Positions 1-7,790 of a DNA stretch of 15,215 nt are shown in pieces. The translations under genes and the position numbers were made by a program. Location of the stretch: positions 1 through 15,215 of the forward strand of contig JAQVGY010000013.1 of assembly GCA_028696495.1 (NCBI GenBank), read 5' to 3'. A model generated the notes under the pieces. The model was not told the DNA's origin. It made no database searches and saw nothing but the letters and a program-made list of their open reading frames with translations. Numbering within the stretch: position 1 is the stretch's first letter; every line of letters begins with the position of its first letter. The stretch is from Atribacterota bacterium. Its GTDB lineage: Bacteria; Atribacterota; Phoenicimicrobiia; Phoenicimicrobiales; Stramentimicrobiaceae.

Positions 1-2600
1 ACTTTTGACACGATAAAGAGCATTTCCAATTTTTCTTTATTCTGGTTTAGATAGTCATATAAGGATTTATCAGCAGTATAGAGATCTACCTGGGCTTGCA
101 GGGCATTCCCGATAAGACCATCTTTTCTTTGGATTTCCAGAGCCTTCAAAACATCCTTTCTGGCTAACAATAGCTTTTCCCATTTCTTTTCCAGTTCTAT
201 TTGCAATAGTTTTTCATCTATTTCCGGCCATTGAGCCAGGAAAACGCTCTCTTCTTGTTTGCCAGACTTTCCTAAAACCTGCCATATCTCTTCAGCTGTA
301 AAACTTAACACCGGGGCAATCAAGCGGGTTAACCCACTTATTATTCTATATAAGACTGTTTGGGCAGCTCTCCGGGACAAAGAGTCAGGATTCAAAACAT
401 AAAGTCTGTCTTTGATTATATCCAGATAAAATGAGCTTAAATTTAAGGTACAAAAATTATGAATATCATGATAAAGGGAATGAAAATCAAACCGGTCATA
501 GTTTTCAGTAGTCATATTTATTAAATTCTGAAACTGGCTTAAGATAAGTCTATCAATTTCTTCTAATTTTTCATAAGATACTGAGTGTTGGGCAGGATTA
601 AAATCATATAAATTCCCTAAAATAAAACGGGAGGTATTCCTAATTTTTCGATAAACCTCAACCAATTGCTGTAATATTTTTTTAGAAATTCTTATATCTT
701 TCTTGTAATCAGAAGATGATACCCAGAGCCGTAAGATATCCGCACCATACTGGTCGATGACCTCCTGTGGTGGAATAACGTTTCCCATCGATTTAGACAT
801 CTTCTTGCCTTTTTCATCAACAATAAAACCATGTGTCAATACCGATTTATATGGGGCTCCATCAAAAGCTGCCACAGCAACCAAAAGTGAGGTCTGGAAC
901 CATCCTCTGTGCTGATCGGAACCTTCCAGGTATAGTTCACAAGGCCAGTGCAATTCTTTCCTGTTCATCAATACTGCAGCATGGCTGCATCCGGAATCAA
1001 ACCAGACATCCATAATGTCTTTTTCTTTTTCGAATACGGTTCCCTGACAATGAGGACACTGGAACCCTCCGGGGAGAATCTCTTCAGCACTCATCTCAAA
1101 CCAGGAATTAGAACCCTTTTCTTTAAACAATTTCTTTACTATATTGATGGTCTCGGGAGTAATTACTATTTCTTTACATTTCTGACAATAGAAAGCAGGG
1201 ATAGGAACACCCCATACCCGCTGACGTGAGATACACCAATCGGTTCTCTCAGCAACCATATCATAAATCTTTTCTCTCCCCCAGCTGGGAATCCATTGAA
1301 CTCCATTAATAGCATTCAATGATTGTTCTCTGAATTTATCGACAGAAACAAACCATTGTTCGGTTGCCCTAAATAGGATAGGATTTTTACATCTCCAGCA
1401 ATGGGGGTAAGAATGCCTTATCTTGCCTGCTCCTAAGAGATATCCCTTCTCCCGCAATGCTTCGATAATTTTTTTGTTACCCTCTTTATAATCAAGCCCC
1501 TTAAACTGTCCCGCATTTTCATTAAGCCTGCCTTTACTATCCAGTACAGAAACCACAGGCAGTCCATATTTCATACCAATTTCATAGTCTTCCTGTCCAT
1601 GGCCGGGTGCTGTATGTACACATCCGGTGCCTTCTTCTAAGGTAACGTGTTTCCCCAAAATAATAACTGAATCTCTATCAAATAGGGGGTGCTGACATTT
1701 AATACCTTCAAAGGCACGCCCATACTGTTCAGCTAAAATATGATAATCTTCTATACCTATTTCTTTCATTACTCTTTCTACCAGACCGGAAGCCATAATT
1801 AAATAGCCCTTTTCAGTCTTTACCAGGCTGTATTTTAAATCCGGATTAAAGGCTATCGCAAAGTTGCCCGGTATAGTCCAGGGAGTGGTGGTCCAGATTA
1901 GTACATAGGTTTCTCCTGGTTTTGCTTCCGGAAATATGGAGCTTATATCATCTACAACTTTAAACTTGACATAAATAGAATCACTGGATTCATCACTATA
2001 TTCAATCTCAGCTGCAGCTAAGGCTGTTTCGCATGAGCCACACCAGTATACCGCCTTCAGTCCCTTGTAAATATACCCCCGTTCATACATCTTTCCAAAT
2101 ATACCTATCTGGGTTGCCTCATAGTCAGGTAAAAAGGTCAAATAAGGGTTTTCCCAATCGCCAATGACTCCCAATCTTTTAAACTCTTCCCTTTGAATAT
2201 CGATATACTTTTCAGCATATTTCTGGCATTTTTTCCTCAATTCTACCGGTTCGATATCATTGAGAGATACTTTGAGGTCCCGGCTTACCTGATGCTCGAT
2301 GGGCATACCATGTGTATCCCACCCTGGAACATAGTAGGAATTGAAACCTCTCATCCATTTAAATTTAGGAATCATGTCTTTTAGTATCTTATTATAAGCT
2401 GTACCAATATGGATATTCCCATTGGCATAAGGTGGACCATCATGCAGGATAAATTTTTCTCTATCCTGGTACTTCTCTAACAATTTTTTATTGAGGTCTA
2501 TATCCTGCCAAAATTTAAGCATATTTGGCTCTTCTTTTGGTAAATTAGCTTTCATTGAAAAATCAGTTTTTGGTAAATTTAATGTCGTTTTAAAATCCAT
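1..2600 (-). CDS. ileS: Isoleucyl-tRNA synthetase, 3' end cut by window edge
   Basis: Cytoplasmic class I aminoacyl-tRNA synthetase that charges tRNA-Ile and edits mischarged valine. I translated the minus strand from ATG at 2600; about 866 residues are visible and the frame stays open at base 1, so the C-terminal end (usually about 930 residues, with a zinc-binding tail) is missing. The start has GGGAG six to seven bases upstream. The N-terminus MDFKTTLNLPKTDF is typical of bacterial IleRS. Visible landmarks are the class I signature HIGT at residues 64-67 (the common form is HIGH), the CP1 editing domain with WTTTPWTIPGN near 236-246 and GHGQEDY near 333-339, WFDSG near 533-537, and KMSKS at 600-604. 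An upstream T-box with an ATC specifier independently supports the isoleucine assignment. The gene looks intact as far as visible. Confidence 0.97.
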   Translation of the reverse strand, partial: MDFKTTLNLPKTDFSMKANLPKEEPNMLKFWQDIDLNKKLLEKYQDREKFILHDGPPYANGNIHIGTAYNKILKDMIPKFKWMRGFNSYYVPGWDTHGMPIEHQVSRDLKVSLNDIEPVELRKKCQKYAEKYIDIQREEFKRLGVIGDWENPYLTFLPDYEATQIGIFGKMYERGYIYKGLKAVYWCGSCETALAAAEIEYSDESSDSIYVKFKVVDDISSIFPEAKPGETYVLIWTTTPWTIPGNFAIAFNPDLKYSLVKTEKGYLIMASGLVERVMKEIGIEDYHILAEQYGRAFEGIKCQHPLFDRDSVIILGKHVTLEEGTGCVHTAPGHGQEDYEIGMKYGLPVVSVLDSKGRLNENAGQFKGLDYKEGNKKIIEALREKGYLLGAGKIRHSYPHCWRCKNPILFRATEQWFVSVDKFREQSLNAINGVQWIPSWGREKIYDMVAERTDWCISRQRVWGVPIPAFYCQKCKEIVITPETINIVKKLFKEKGSNSWFEMSAEEILPGGFQCPHCQGTVFEKEKDIMDVWFDSGCSHAAVLMNRKELHWPCELYLEGSDQHRGWFQTSLLVAVAAFDGAPYKSVLTHGFIVDEKGKKMSKSMGNVIPPQEVIDQYGADILRLWVSSSDYKKDIRISKKILQQLVEVYRKIRNTSRFILGNLYDFNPAQHSVSYEKLEEIDRLILSQFQNLINMTTENYDRFDFHSLYHDIHNFCTLNLSSFYLDIIKDRLYVLNPDSLSRRAAQTVLYRIISGLTRLIAPVLSFTAEEIWQVLGKSGKQEESVFLAQWPEIDEKLLQIELEKKWEKLLLARKDVLKALEIQRKDGLIGNALQAQVDLYTADKSLYDYLNQNKEKLEMLFIVSK

Positions 2601-2625
2601 AACAAGCTCCCTTTTCCTTACTTAT

Positions 2626-2661
2626 AAAATAAAACCTCCTGCCGGCCAAGGGCAAGAGGTT
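2626..2661 (-). terminator. Intrinsic terminator of the ileS T-box
   Basis: On the minus strand AACCTCTTGCC (2661-2651) pairs with GGCAGGAGGTT (2643-2633) around a seven-base loop, with one G-U pair, followed by TTATTTTA. It shares the CCTCTTGCC segment with the antiterminator, so the two folds are mutually exclusive. It ends about 25 bases before the ileS start codon. Confidence 0.9.
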
Positions 2662-2824
2662 AACACTTCCTGCGGTACCACCTTTATTTATAAACTTATT
2701 GGAAAGAATAATATATATCCTTTCCTGCATTGTGCTAACGGTACAACCGTCTTGACTTACTGCTTTGTTTCGGTCAGAATTAAGAGGTGATTTTCAGTAC
2801 ACTTGTTACCTACTCTTCCTCTTT
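2626..2824 (-). promoter_or_regulatory. T-box leader of ileS, Ile (ATC) specifier, very short Stem I
   Basis: Senses uncharged tRNA-Ile and controls read-through into ileS. Reading the minus strand: AAGAGG (2823-2818) pairs with CCTCTT (2787-2782), closing a Stem I. Its 5' side carries AAGAGTA (2817-2811), its 3' side TGAAAATCA, with the specifier ATC at 2791-2789. Only about 20 bases separate the two sides, so the distal part of a normal Stem I is absent. Further down are a small hairpin ACGG/CCGT (2750-2738) and a perfect Stem III hairpin GGAAAG/CTTTCC (2725-2701). The T-box sequence AAGGTGGTACCGCAGG begins at 2684. The antiterminator pairs AAGG (2684-2681) with CCTT and GCAGGA (2673-2668) with TCTTGC, and leaves TGGTACC bulged to meet the tRNA acceptor end. 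Its 3' half is also the 5' half of the terminator, which is the expected switch. Confidence 0.93.
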
Positions 2825-2925
2825 TTATCTTTTCAAAGACAAAGATGTCGATAATTTTAAATTATCCGTTACCTTAATATTGTTGATTATTAATTAATTT
2901 CAATATAATAAAATTATTTGCTATG

Positions 2926-2954
2926 ATTATATTGGCAATTTACTCAAAGGTCAA
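2926..2954 (-). promoter_or_regulatory. Sigma-70 type promoter for the ileS leader
   Basis: On the minus strand -35 TTGACC (2954-2949), a 17-base spacer, and -10 TATAAT (2931-2926). This is near consensus and would start a transcript near 2919, giving a leader of about 320 bases containing the T-box. It begins just after the divIVA stop codon, so ileS can be transcribed separately from divIVA. The roughly 95 bases between the predicted start and the T-box include a 17-base AT-rich palindrome (2866-2850) of unknown role. Confidence 0.8.
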
Positions 2955-2978
2955 CACTTTATCAGTAACCCGCTTTTG

Positions 2979-3548
2979 TTAATTTAAACCCTTGTTCTCA
3001 ATATCTTCATCAGGCTGTCCTTTTTCGGGATATAATTTTAAATTGAGGTCTTCAAAAGATGTCCTTTTGGTATATCTGGAGGCTGCATCTACATCAGGCT
3101 CTTCTACTATCTCATCCTCCAGCATGCGAATATGTATCTTTAAAGTGTTTTTCAGTTTCTCTAAGATAAGATATTTATTTTTCTTTAGAGCAGCTATCTC
3201 ATTACTTATATCCAATATCTCCTGCTTGGCTCTCTGTTTTATTCTCTCTGCCTCAATTTTAGCTGCCTCTATTACGGCTTGAGCTTCTATTTGTACACTC
3301 TCTTTAATATTAGAGGCACTCTGCTGGGCATTAACCAGTGCATTCCTTAAGGTTTCCTCCATTTGAGAATATTCTTCCAATCTGACCTGCAATTTTTCTA
3401 ACTCTTCTTTATTCTTGATATTCTCATTTAGTATTTCTTCATAATCTTTAGCAATCCTATCTAAAAAATTATCAACCTCTTCTTCATTATATCCTCTAAA
3501 AGACCTACCAAACTGTTGTTGTTCAATGTCCATTGGAGTAATTCTCAT
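2979..3548 (-). CDS. divIVA: DivIVA-family cell-pole/division protein
   Basis: Membrane-curvature-binding coiled-coil protein that places division or cell-wall machinery at poles and septa. The N-terminal motif MRITPMDIEQQQFGRSFRGY followed by EEEVDNFLDRI is the conserved DivIVA lipid-binding domain (residues 1-35). The following roughly 110 residues are a charged coiled coil, rich in Glu, Lys and Gln, and the tail is short and acidic. I chose ATG at 3548 because GGAGGG (3560-3555) lies six bases upstream; an in-frame TTG directly before it would leave only three bases of spacing. About 189 residues is normal for the family. It sits between yggT and ileS, the order seen in the division cluster of many Firmicutes. 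The specific partner proteins cannot be inferred. Confidence 0.93.
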   Translation of the reverse strand: MRITPMDIEQQQFGRSFRGYNEEEVDNFLDRIAKDYEEILNENIKNKEELEKLQVRLEEYSQMEETLRNALVNAQQSASNIKESVQIEAQAVIEAAKIEAERIKQRAKQEILDISNEIAALKKNKYLILEKLKNTLKIHIRMLEDEIVEEPDVDAASRYTKRTSFEDLNLKLYPEKGQPDEDIENKGLN

Positions 3549-3609
3549 CAATTACCCTCCTTCTTTTTGCAGTCTATTTTTATCTCTTTAATCCTGCCAT
3601 CAGTCAGAA

Positions 3610-3879
3610 TTAATAATACAAATTTATAATAAGTTTTATCAAAGATGTTCTCAGTATATTAAGTAAAAAAAAGACAATAATGGGTGATAAATCAATTCCG
3701 GTGCCACCCAGCGATATTATTATCCGGAATGGAGCTAATAATGGTTCTGTAATTCTATATATGAATCTGATAATAGGATTGCTATCATCTACCGGAATCC
3801 AGGATAATAGTATCCGTGCCAGAATAAAGTAATTATATATCCTAAATAAATAATTAATTATATTTATAATGAGTCCCAT
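3610..3879 (-). CDS. yggT: YggT-family small membrane protein
   Basis: Small integral membrane protein of 89 residues with two hydrophobic segments (about residues 3-27 and 62-88). The YggT motifs are visible: ARILLSWIP at about 21-29, then PIIRFIYRITEPLLAPFR at about 35-52 and a short loop containing GGTGIDLSPI. Biochemical function is not firmly established; the family is linked to division-gene clusters and, in some bacteria, to osmotic stress. The ribosome site is weak (GGAT about eight bases before ATG). divIVA starts about 60 bases downstream on the same strand, so the two are probably co-transcribed. A normal family size and start make this a confident call. Confidence 0.92.
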   Translation of the reverse strand: MGLIINIINYLFRIYNYFILARILLSWIPVDDSNPIIRFIYRITEPLLAPFRIIISLGGTGIDLSPIIVFFLLNILRTSLIKLIINLYY

Positions 3880-3929
3880 TTAATATCCAAAAACCAGATT
3901 TAAACATATTATTCCATCAGTACAAATCT

Positions 3930-3938
3930 ATTATAGCA
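3930..3938 (-). promoter_or_regulatory. Candidate extended -10 promoter upstream of yggT
   Basis: Minus strand TGCTATAAT (3938-3930), a perfect -10 hexamer with an upstream TG. No convincing -35 lies at 16-18 bases. It could act alone or as a second start for the yggT-divIVA unit, about 50 bases before the yggT start codon. Confidence 0.45.
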
Positions 3939-3969
3939 CCAATCTACAAGGAACTTAGAACTTGCATAT

Positions 3970-3998
3970 ACTATAGCAAAAACGAACCTTTTTTTCAA
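3970..3998 (-). promoter_or_regulatory. Candidate promoter for yggT-divIVA
   Basis: Minus strand -35 TTGAAA (3998-3993), spacer exactly 17 bases, -10 TATAGT (3975-3970). It lies about 90 bases before the yggT start, in the gene-free stretch 3880-4269, and downstream of the hairpin that ends the livF transcript. It would therefore begin a separate transcript. The rest of that gene-free stretch shows nothing convincing apart from the extended -10 site and the hairpin. Confidence 0.6.
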
Positions 3999-4162
3999 TT
4001 AATAAAATAATTAAAGATGTGTTTTCGTTATATGTTATGCATATTGTATTAGTTATGTATACCAGTCATAATGTGGTTGGCTATAAATTGCCCCCTGTGG
4101 TTGTCTTTTGTCTTTTTATTTTTACTAAAAACCATAAACCAAAAACAATAATCTTTAAAATA

Positions 4163-4221
4163 AAGAAAACCAATGACTATCAGGTTTTTATTTTTCCCCT
4201 GACTTTATCAATGGTTTTCTT
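4163..4221 (-). terminator. Long hairpin ending the liv operon (terminator-like)
   Basis: AAGAAAACCA (4163-4172) pairs perfectly with TGGTTTTCTT (4212-4221). After one mismatch TGA (4174-4176) pairs with TCA (4208-4210), and inside that TCAGG (4180-4184) pairs with CCTGA (4198-4202) around a T-rich loop. On the minus strand it follows livF by about 50 bases and is followed by TATTTT, as for a factor-independent terminator, although the stem base is A/T-rich. The surrounding AAACAATAA (4143-4151) and TTATTGTTT (4223-4231) extend the inverted symmetry imperfectly, so a small palindromic repeat element is an alternative. Confidence 0.65.
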
Positions 4222-4269
4222 GTTATTGTTTCCATATCATTCAGTTCAAAAATCCAGCTTATTGAGTCC

Positions 4270-5004
4270 TTATTTATTTTTTAAGGCAGCTCCGCCAAGA
4301 TATGCCTCCTGAACTTTCTTATTATTCTTTAGTTCAGAGCTAAGACCGCTTAAAGTTATATTACCGGTTTCAAGTACATAGCCACGGTGTGAAATAGAGA
4401 GAGCCTTCTTTGCATTCTGCTCTACCAGTAAAATAGCGACTTTCTGTTCATTAATCTCTTTAATAATTTGAAATATCTGTTTTACCAATATAGGAGCCAG
4501 CCCTAAAGACGGCTCATCTAAAAGCAGTAATTTGGGGTCACTCATTAATCCCCTCCCAATTGCCAGCATCTGTTGTTCTCCACCGGATAGAGTACCTGCT
4601 AATTGCCTTTTTCTCTCTTTCAAAATAGGAAATAGATTATAGGCGCGTTCCCTCCGCTCCGAAATAAGTTGTCGGTCACCTCTTCGGTTAAAAGCTCCTA
4701 AATTTAAATTTTCTTCCACTGAGAGAGTAGCAAAAACTCTTCTGCCTTCCGGCACATGGGAGATTCCATCAATAACAATACGGTATGCTTCCATATTTTT
4801 TAATGATTTATTATAGAAAAATATATCTCCTTCGGTGACCGGTATCAATCCCGATATAGATCTTAACAAGGTACTCTTACCAGCACCATTTGCTCCTAAA
4901 ATGGTAACAATTTCGCCTGGATTAACCTCCAGAGAAATTCCTTTTAAGGCTTTAATGGAACCATAGTTAATATGGAGGTTCTCAATTTTCAATAGACTGT
5001 CCAT
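4270..5004 (-). CDS. livF: Branched-chain amino acid type ABC transporter ATPase LivF
   Basis: One of the two cytoplasmic ATPases that drive the LivHM permease. 244 residues, normal length. Walker A GANGAGKST at 37-45, ABC signature LSGGEQQ at 139-145, Walker B LLLLDEP at 159-165, then SLGLAP. The LivF-type GISHVPEGRRVFATLSVEENL lies at 80-100, and LLVEQN occupies the switch region, as usual for LivF. It starts with ATG five bases after the livG stop; the purine-rich codons at the end of livG (KEEEED) supply the ribosome site, so translation is probably coupled. Last gene of the transporter operon, followed by a hairpin. The family imports hydrophobic amino acids but also amides, urea and other small compounds, so the substrate is open. 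Confidence 0.95.
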   Translation of the reverse strand: MDSLLKIENLHINYGSIKALKGISLEVNPGEIVTILGANGAGKSTLLRSISGLIPVTEGDIFFYNKSLKNMEAYRIVIDGISHVPEGRRVFATLSVEENLNLGAFNRRGDRQLISERRERAYNLFPILKERKRQLAGTLSGGEQQMLAIGRGLMSDPKLLLLDEPSLGLAPILVKQIFQIIKEINEQKVAILLVEQNAKKALSISHRGYVLETGNITLSGLSSELKNNKKVQEAYLGGAALKNK

Positions 5005-5009
5005 TGGGG

Positions 5010-5795
5010 TTAATCTTCCTCCTCTTCTTTTCCTAAATAAGCCTCAATAACAGTTGGATTATGATAAATCTCTTTTGGTTTGCCTTCAGCAATTTTTTTA
5101 CCCTCATCCATTACCGTCACCCAGTCAGAAATTCCCATGACTACATTCATATCATGTTCGATTAAGAGAAGTGTTAAATCATCTATTAGTAGATTGTCAA
5201 GAAAACCCATGAGGTCTTCAGTCTCTTTATCATTAAGACCACTGCTTGGTTCATCCAATATCAATAAACTGGGGTTACTGGCTAAGGCTCGAGCAATCTC
5301 CAGCATTCTCTGACTGCCATAAGCGATGTTTTTAGCCAGTTCATGTTTATAACCGGATAGTCCGACCTGTTCCAGCCTCATTTCAGCAATTTCCCTTATT
5401 TTCTTTTCTTCTTTCATCTGAGATGGTGCCCTGAAGATAGAATGCCATATTCCTGAATCACTCCGTGCATGCTGTCCAGCCATGACATTCTCAAGACAGG
5501 TCATATTTGGAAACAGTCTGATATTTTGGAAAGTACGGGCAATACCTTTAGTCAATATTTGATGAGGTTTTAATCCAAATAACTTTTCACCTTTAAAATA
5601 ATATTCACCATCATCTGGTTGATAGATACTGGTAATTACATTAAATACTGTTGTTTTACCAGCACCATTAGGACCAATTATACTACTGATTTTGCCCCTG
5701 GTTACTTCTAAATCAAACTGGTTAACGGCAATAAGGCCACCAAAACGTTTGGTCAATTTTTTTGTTTCCAGTATAATATCATTTTTTTCAGTCAT
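5010..5795 (-). CDS. livG: Branched-chain amino acid type ABC transporter ATPase LivG
   Basis: Second ATPase of the importer, 261 residues. Walker A GPNGAGKTT at 41-49; LivG-specific GIARTFQNIRLFPNMTCLENVM follows. The signature region reads AYGSQRMLEIARALA, a degenerate form usual in LivG, then LLILDEPSSGLN and LLIEHDM with the switch histidine. The C-terminal PKEIYHNPTVIEAYLG is the typical LivG end. ATG at 5795 has a GGGAAAGG-type ribosome site close upstream. It lies 25 bases after livM and five bases before livF, part of one transcript. Confidence 0.95.
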   Translation of the reverse strand: MTEKNDIILETKKLTKRFGGLIAVNQFDLEVTRGKISSIIGPNGAGKTTVFNVITSIYQPDDGEYYFKGEKLFGLKPHQILTKGIARTFQNIRLFPNMTCLENVMAGQHARSDSGIWHSIFRAPSQMKEEKKIREIAEMRLEQVGLSGYKHELAKNIAYGSQRMLEIARALASNPSLLILDEPSSGLNDKETEDLMGFLDNLLIDDLTLLLIEHDMNVVMGISDWVTVMDEGKKIAEGKPKEIYHNPTVIEAYLGKEEEED

Positions 5796-5820
5796 TTTTT
5801 ACCTTTCCCGTATCTCTCAA

Positions 5821-6828
5821 TTATATCTCACTCTTTTCGGCTCTTATTATAATTGATTCAGTCTGTATTTTACCTCTCTGTCTGGGCCATGCTCCACCCG
5901 GTCTGAACATCATCATAATAACCATTACCGCTCCAAAGATGAGCATACGATATTGAGCAAAGGCTTGAAAAATCTCTGGAAAAAAAGAAATAGCAGCTGC
6001 TCCGATAAATACACCGGGTATGGAACCCATTCCTCCAATCAATACTATACAGAATAATAGACATGATTCCATAAAAGTAAAACTTTCCGGGGAAACTATC
6101 ATTAGTTTGGTTGCATATATATTACCAGCCACCCCTGCTAAGGCAGCACCTATTACAAAAGCCAGTAATTTATAGTATCTAACATCTATTCCTGAAGCCT
6201 CTGCTGCTATCACATCTTCTCTAACATAATTCCAGGCTCTACCAATCCTCGAATTCTGCAGTCTAATCAGAGCAATAACGGTCAATCCAATTATAATCCA
6301 GATATAATAGTAGAATTTAACACAACTATCTATTACCAGCAAGTTGCCAATTGAAGGAAAACAAATGCCAAAAACACCATTGGGACCACCCGTTAAGCCG
6401 AAGGGGTTGTTAAGCAAGGTCAAACGAATAATTTCTCCCATTCCTATAGTAACAATACATAGATAATCCCCTTTTAAATGAATAATTGGCGAGCAGACCA
6501 GATAAGCGAAAATTGCCGCGGCAATGGCACTAACCGGTATTAAAACCAATACCGGGATACCAAAAGTGGTATTCAAGATAGCAGTAGTATATGCTCCTAT
6601 AGCAGCAAAGCCCATATGGCCCAAATCGAATAAACCTACCTCACCCAGGACAATATTCAAGCTCAAGCCTAATAAAGTATATATCCCAAAGAAAAAAGCC
6701 ACATCAATAATATAATCATTCTTTATCACCAGGGGGAATAAAAGAAATGACACTATTACAATAATAACAAACCAGTTACCCTTTGTATTGAACTTGTTTG
6801 CTTTTCTATTTTCACTATTTACCATCAT
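5821..6828 (-). CDS. livM: Branched-chain amino acid type ABC transporter permease LivM
   Basis: Inner-membrane permease subunit, 335 residues, strongly hydrophobic with about nine to ten membrane segments. The family landmark LGLSLNIVLGEVGLFDLGHMGFAAIGAY spans about 53-80, and GLTGGPNGVFGI and GGMGSIPGVFIGAAAI follow in the expected places. The N-terminal 18 residues (polar, Lys/Asn rich) precede the first membrane segment. Two adjacent ATG codons (6828 and 6825) are both possible starts. It begins nine bases after the livH stop. Pairs with LivH to form the channel. Confidence 0.94.
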   Translation of the reverse strand: MMVNSENRKANKFNTKGNWFVIIVIVSFLLFPLVIKNDYIIDVAFFFGIYTLLGLSLNIVLGEVGLFDLGHMGFAAIGAYTTAILNTTFGIPVLVLIPVSAIAAAIFAYLVCSPIIHLKGDYLCIVTIGMGEIIRLTLLNNPFGLTGGPNGVFGICFPSIGNLLVIDSCVKFYYYIWIIIGLTVIALIRLQNSRIGRAWNYVREDVIAAEASGIDVRYYKLLAFVIGAALAGVAGNIYATKLMIVSPESFTFMESCLLFCIVLIGGMGSIPGVFIGAAAISFFPEIFQAFAQYRMLIFGAVMVIMMMFRPGGAWPRQRGKIQTESIIIRAEKSEI

Positions 6829-6837
6829 AAATAGTAC

Positions 6838-7749
6838 CTACACCTTCTCAGCAATCTTTTCACCAAGAATACCTGTTGGTCTGAAAATTAATACCAGAAT
6901 CAGTACTAAAAATACAAATACATCTTTATATGCTGTTGATACATAGGTTGAACCGAGCATCTCCAGTACTCCAAGAATCAGTCCTCCAATCATGGCGCCA
7001 TGAATATTGCCAATACCGCCCAATATGGTGGCTGTAAAAGCCTTTAAGCCATAATTCCAACCCATTATAAAACTAATTTTACGATAATAAATGCCAACCA
7101 TCACTCCGGCAGTCCCTCCCAGGGCAGGTCCCAGGGCAAATATAAAAAAGATTATCAATTTTATGTTTATTCCCATCAAAGCAGCTGTTTCTCTATCCAA
7201 AGCAGAAGCTCTGATAGCAGCACCAAAGGTAGTCTTTTGAATAACATAATACAAAACTCCCATTAAGAAAAAGGAAAGAGCTAAAATAATTATCTGTAAT
7301 AAATTAATTCTTAAGCCAAAGATATTCATTATATAATCTGGAACAACCTCAGAAGTATAGGCATGTGGACGTGCCCCCCAGATAACCATTATAGAATTTT
7401 GAATAAAGATAGAGGCTCCTAAAGCAGAGACCACTGCGGGCAGTCTGCCTGTTGGGTAAATGGGTCTGTAGGCAATTCGCTCTACCAGGATACCCAGGGT
7501 GCCGGAACCGATTGCGGCTACTAACATAGCCGCAATCATTCCGCCCCATACTCCTAAGGTAGAAGTAGCAAAAGCTGTTCCCATAACCAACAGGGTATAT
7601 CCCAGATAGGAACCAAAAGTAAAAAAATCACCATGGGCAAAATTGATTAGTTTCATTACTCCATAGACCATGGAATAACCCAGGGCAATTAAGGAATAAA
7701 ACGACCCGATAGTTAATCCGTTTAACAGCTGTTCAACAATTAATTTCAT
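6838..7749 (-). CDS. livH: Branched-chain amino acid type ABC transporter permease LivH
   Basis: Inner-membrane permease subunit, 303 residues, with about eight membrane segments. LivH landmarks include GLTIGSFYSLIALGYSMVYG (11-30) followed by KLINFAHGDFFTFGSY, then GRLPAVVSALGASI, RASALDRETAALMGIN (the ATPase-coupling loop) and TILGGIGNIHGAMIGG near the C-terminus. ATG at 7749 has AGAAGG about eight bases upstream. Located 41 bases after the binding-protein gene and nine bases before livM. Confidence 0.95.
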   Translation of the reverse strand: MKLIVEQLLNGLTIGSFYSLIALGYSMVYGVMKLINFAHGDFFTFGSYLGYTLLVMGTAFATSTLGVWGGMIAAMLVAAIGSGTLGILVERIAYRPIYPTGRLPAVVSALGASIFIQNSIMVIWGARPHAYTSEVVPDYIMNIFGLRINLLQIIILALSFFLMGVLYYVIQKTTFGAAIRASALDRETAALMGINIKLIIFFIFALGPALGGTAGVMVGIYYRKISFIMGWNYGLKAFTATILGGIGNIHGAMIGGLILGVLEMLGSTYVSTAYKDVFVFLVLILVLIFRPTGILGEKIAEKV

Positions 7750-7790
7750 AAAACAAACCTTCTACCTTTATAAATTATTAATTTAATCGT

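Noticed and set aside
833..1229. Plus-strand open frames opposite ileS
   Set aside because: They lie antisense within the well-conserved IleRS coding sequence, resemble no family and have no convincing ribosome site.
2491..2790. Plus-strand 99-codon frame across the ileS start and T-box
   Set aside because: It covers the T-box hairpins, which fully explain the sequence there; no family resemblance.
2875..2903. Second possible ileS promoter, TTGAAA with 17 bases to ATATTA
   Set aside because: The -10 match is poor, and a near-consensus promoter lies just upstream at 2954-2926.
3549..3551. TTG as the divIVA start
   Set aside because: It leaves only three bases to GGAGGG; the adjacent ATG at 3548 has proper spacing and gives the usual DivIVA N-terminus.
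4019..4312. Plus-strand 97-codon frame between yggT and livF
   Set aside because: Low-complexity hydrophobic translation of AT-rich spacer, running through the terminator hairpin and into livF.
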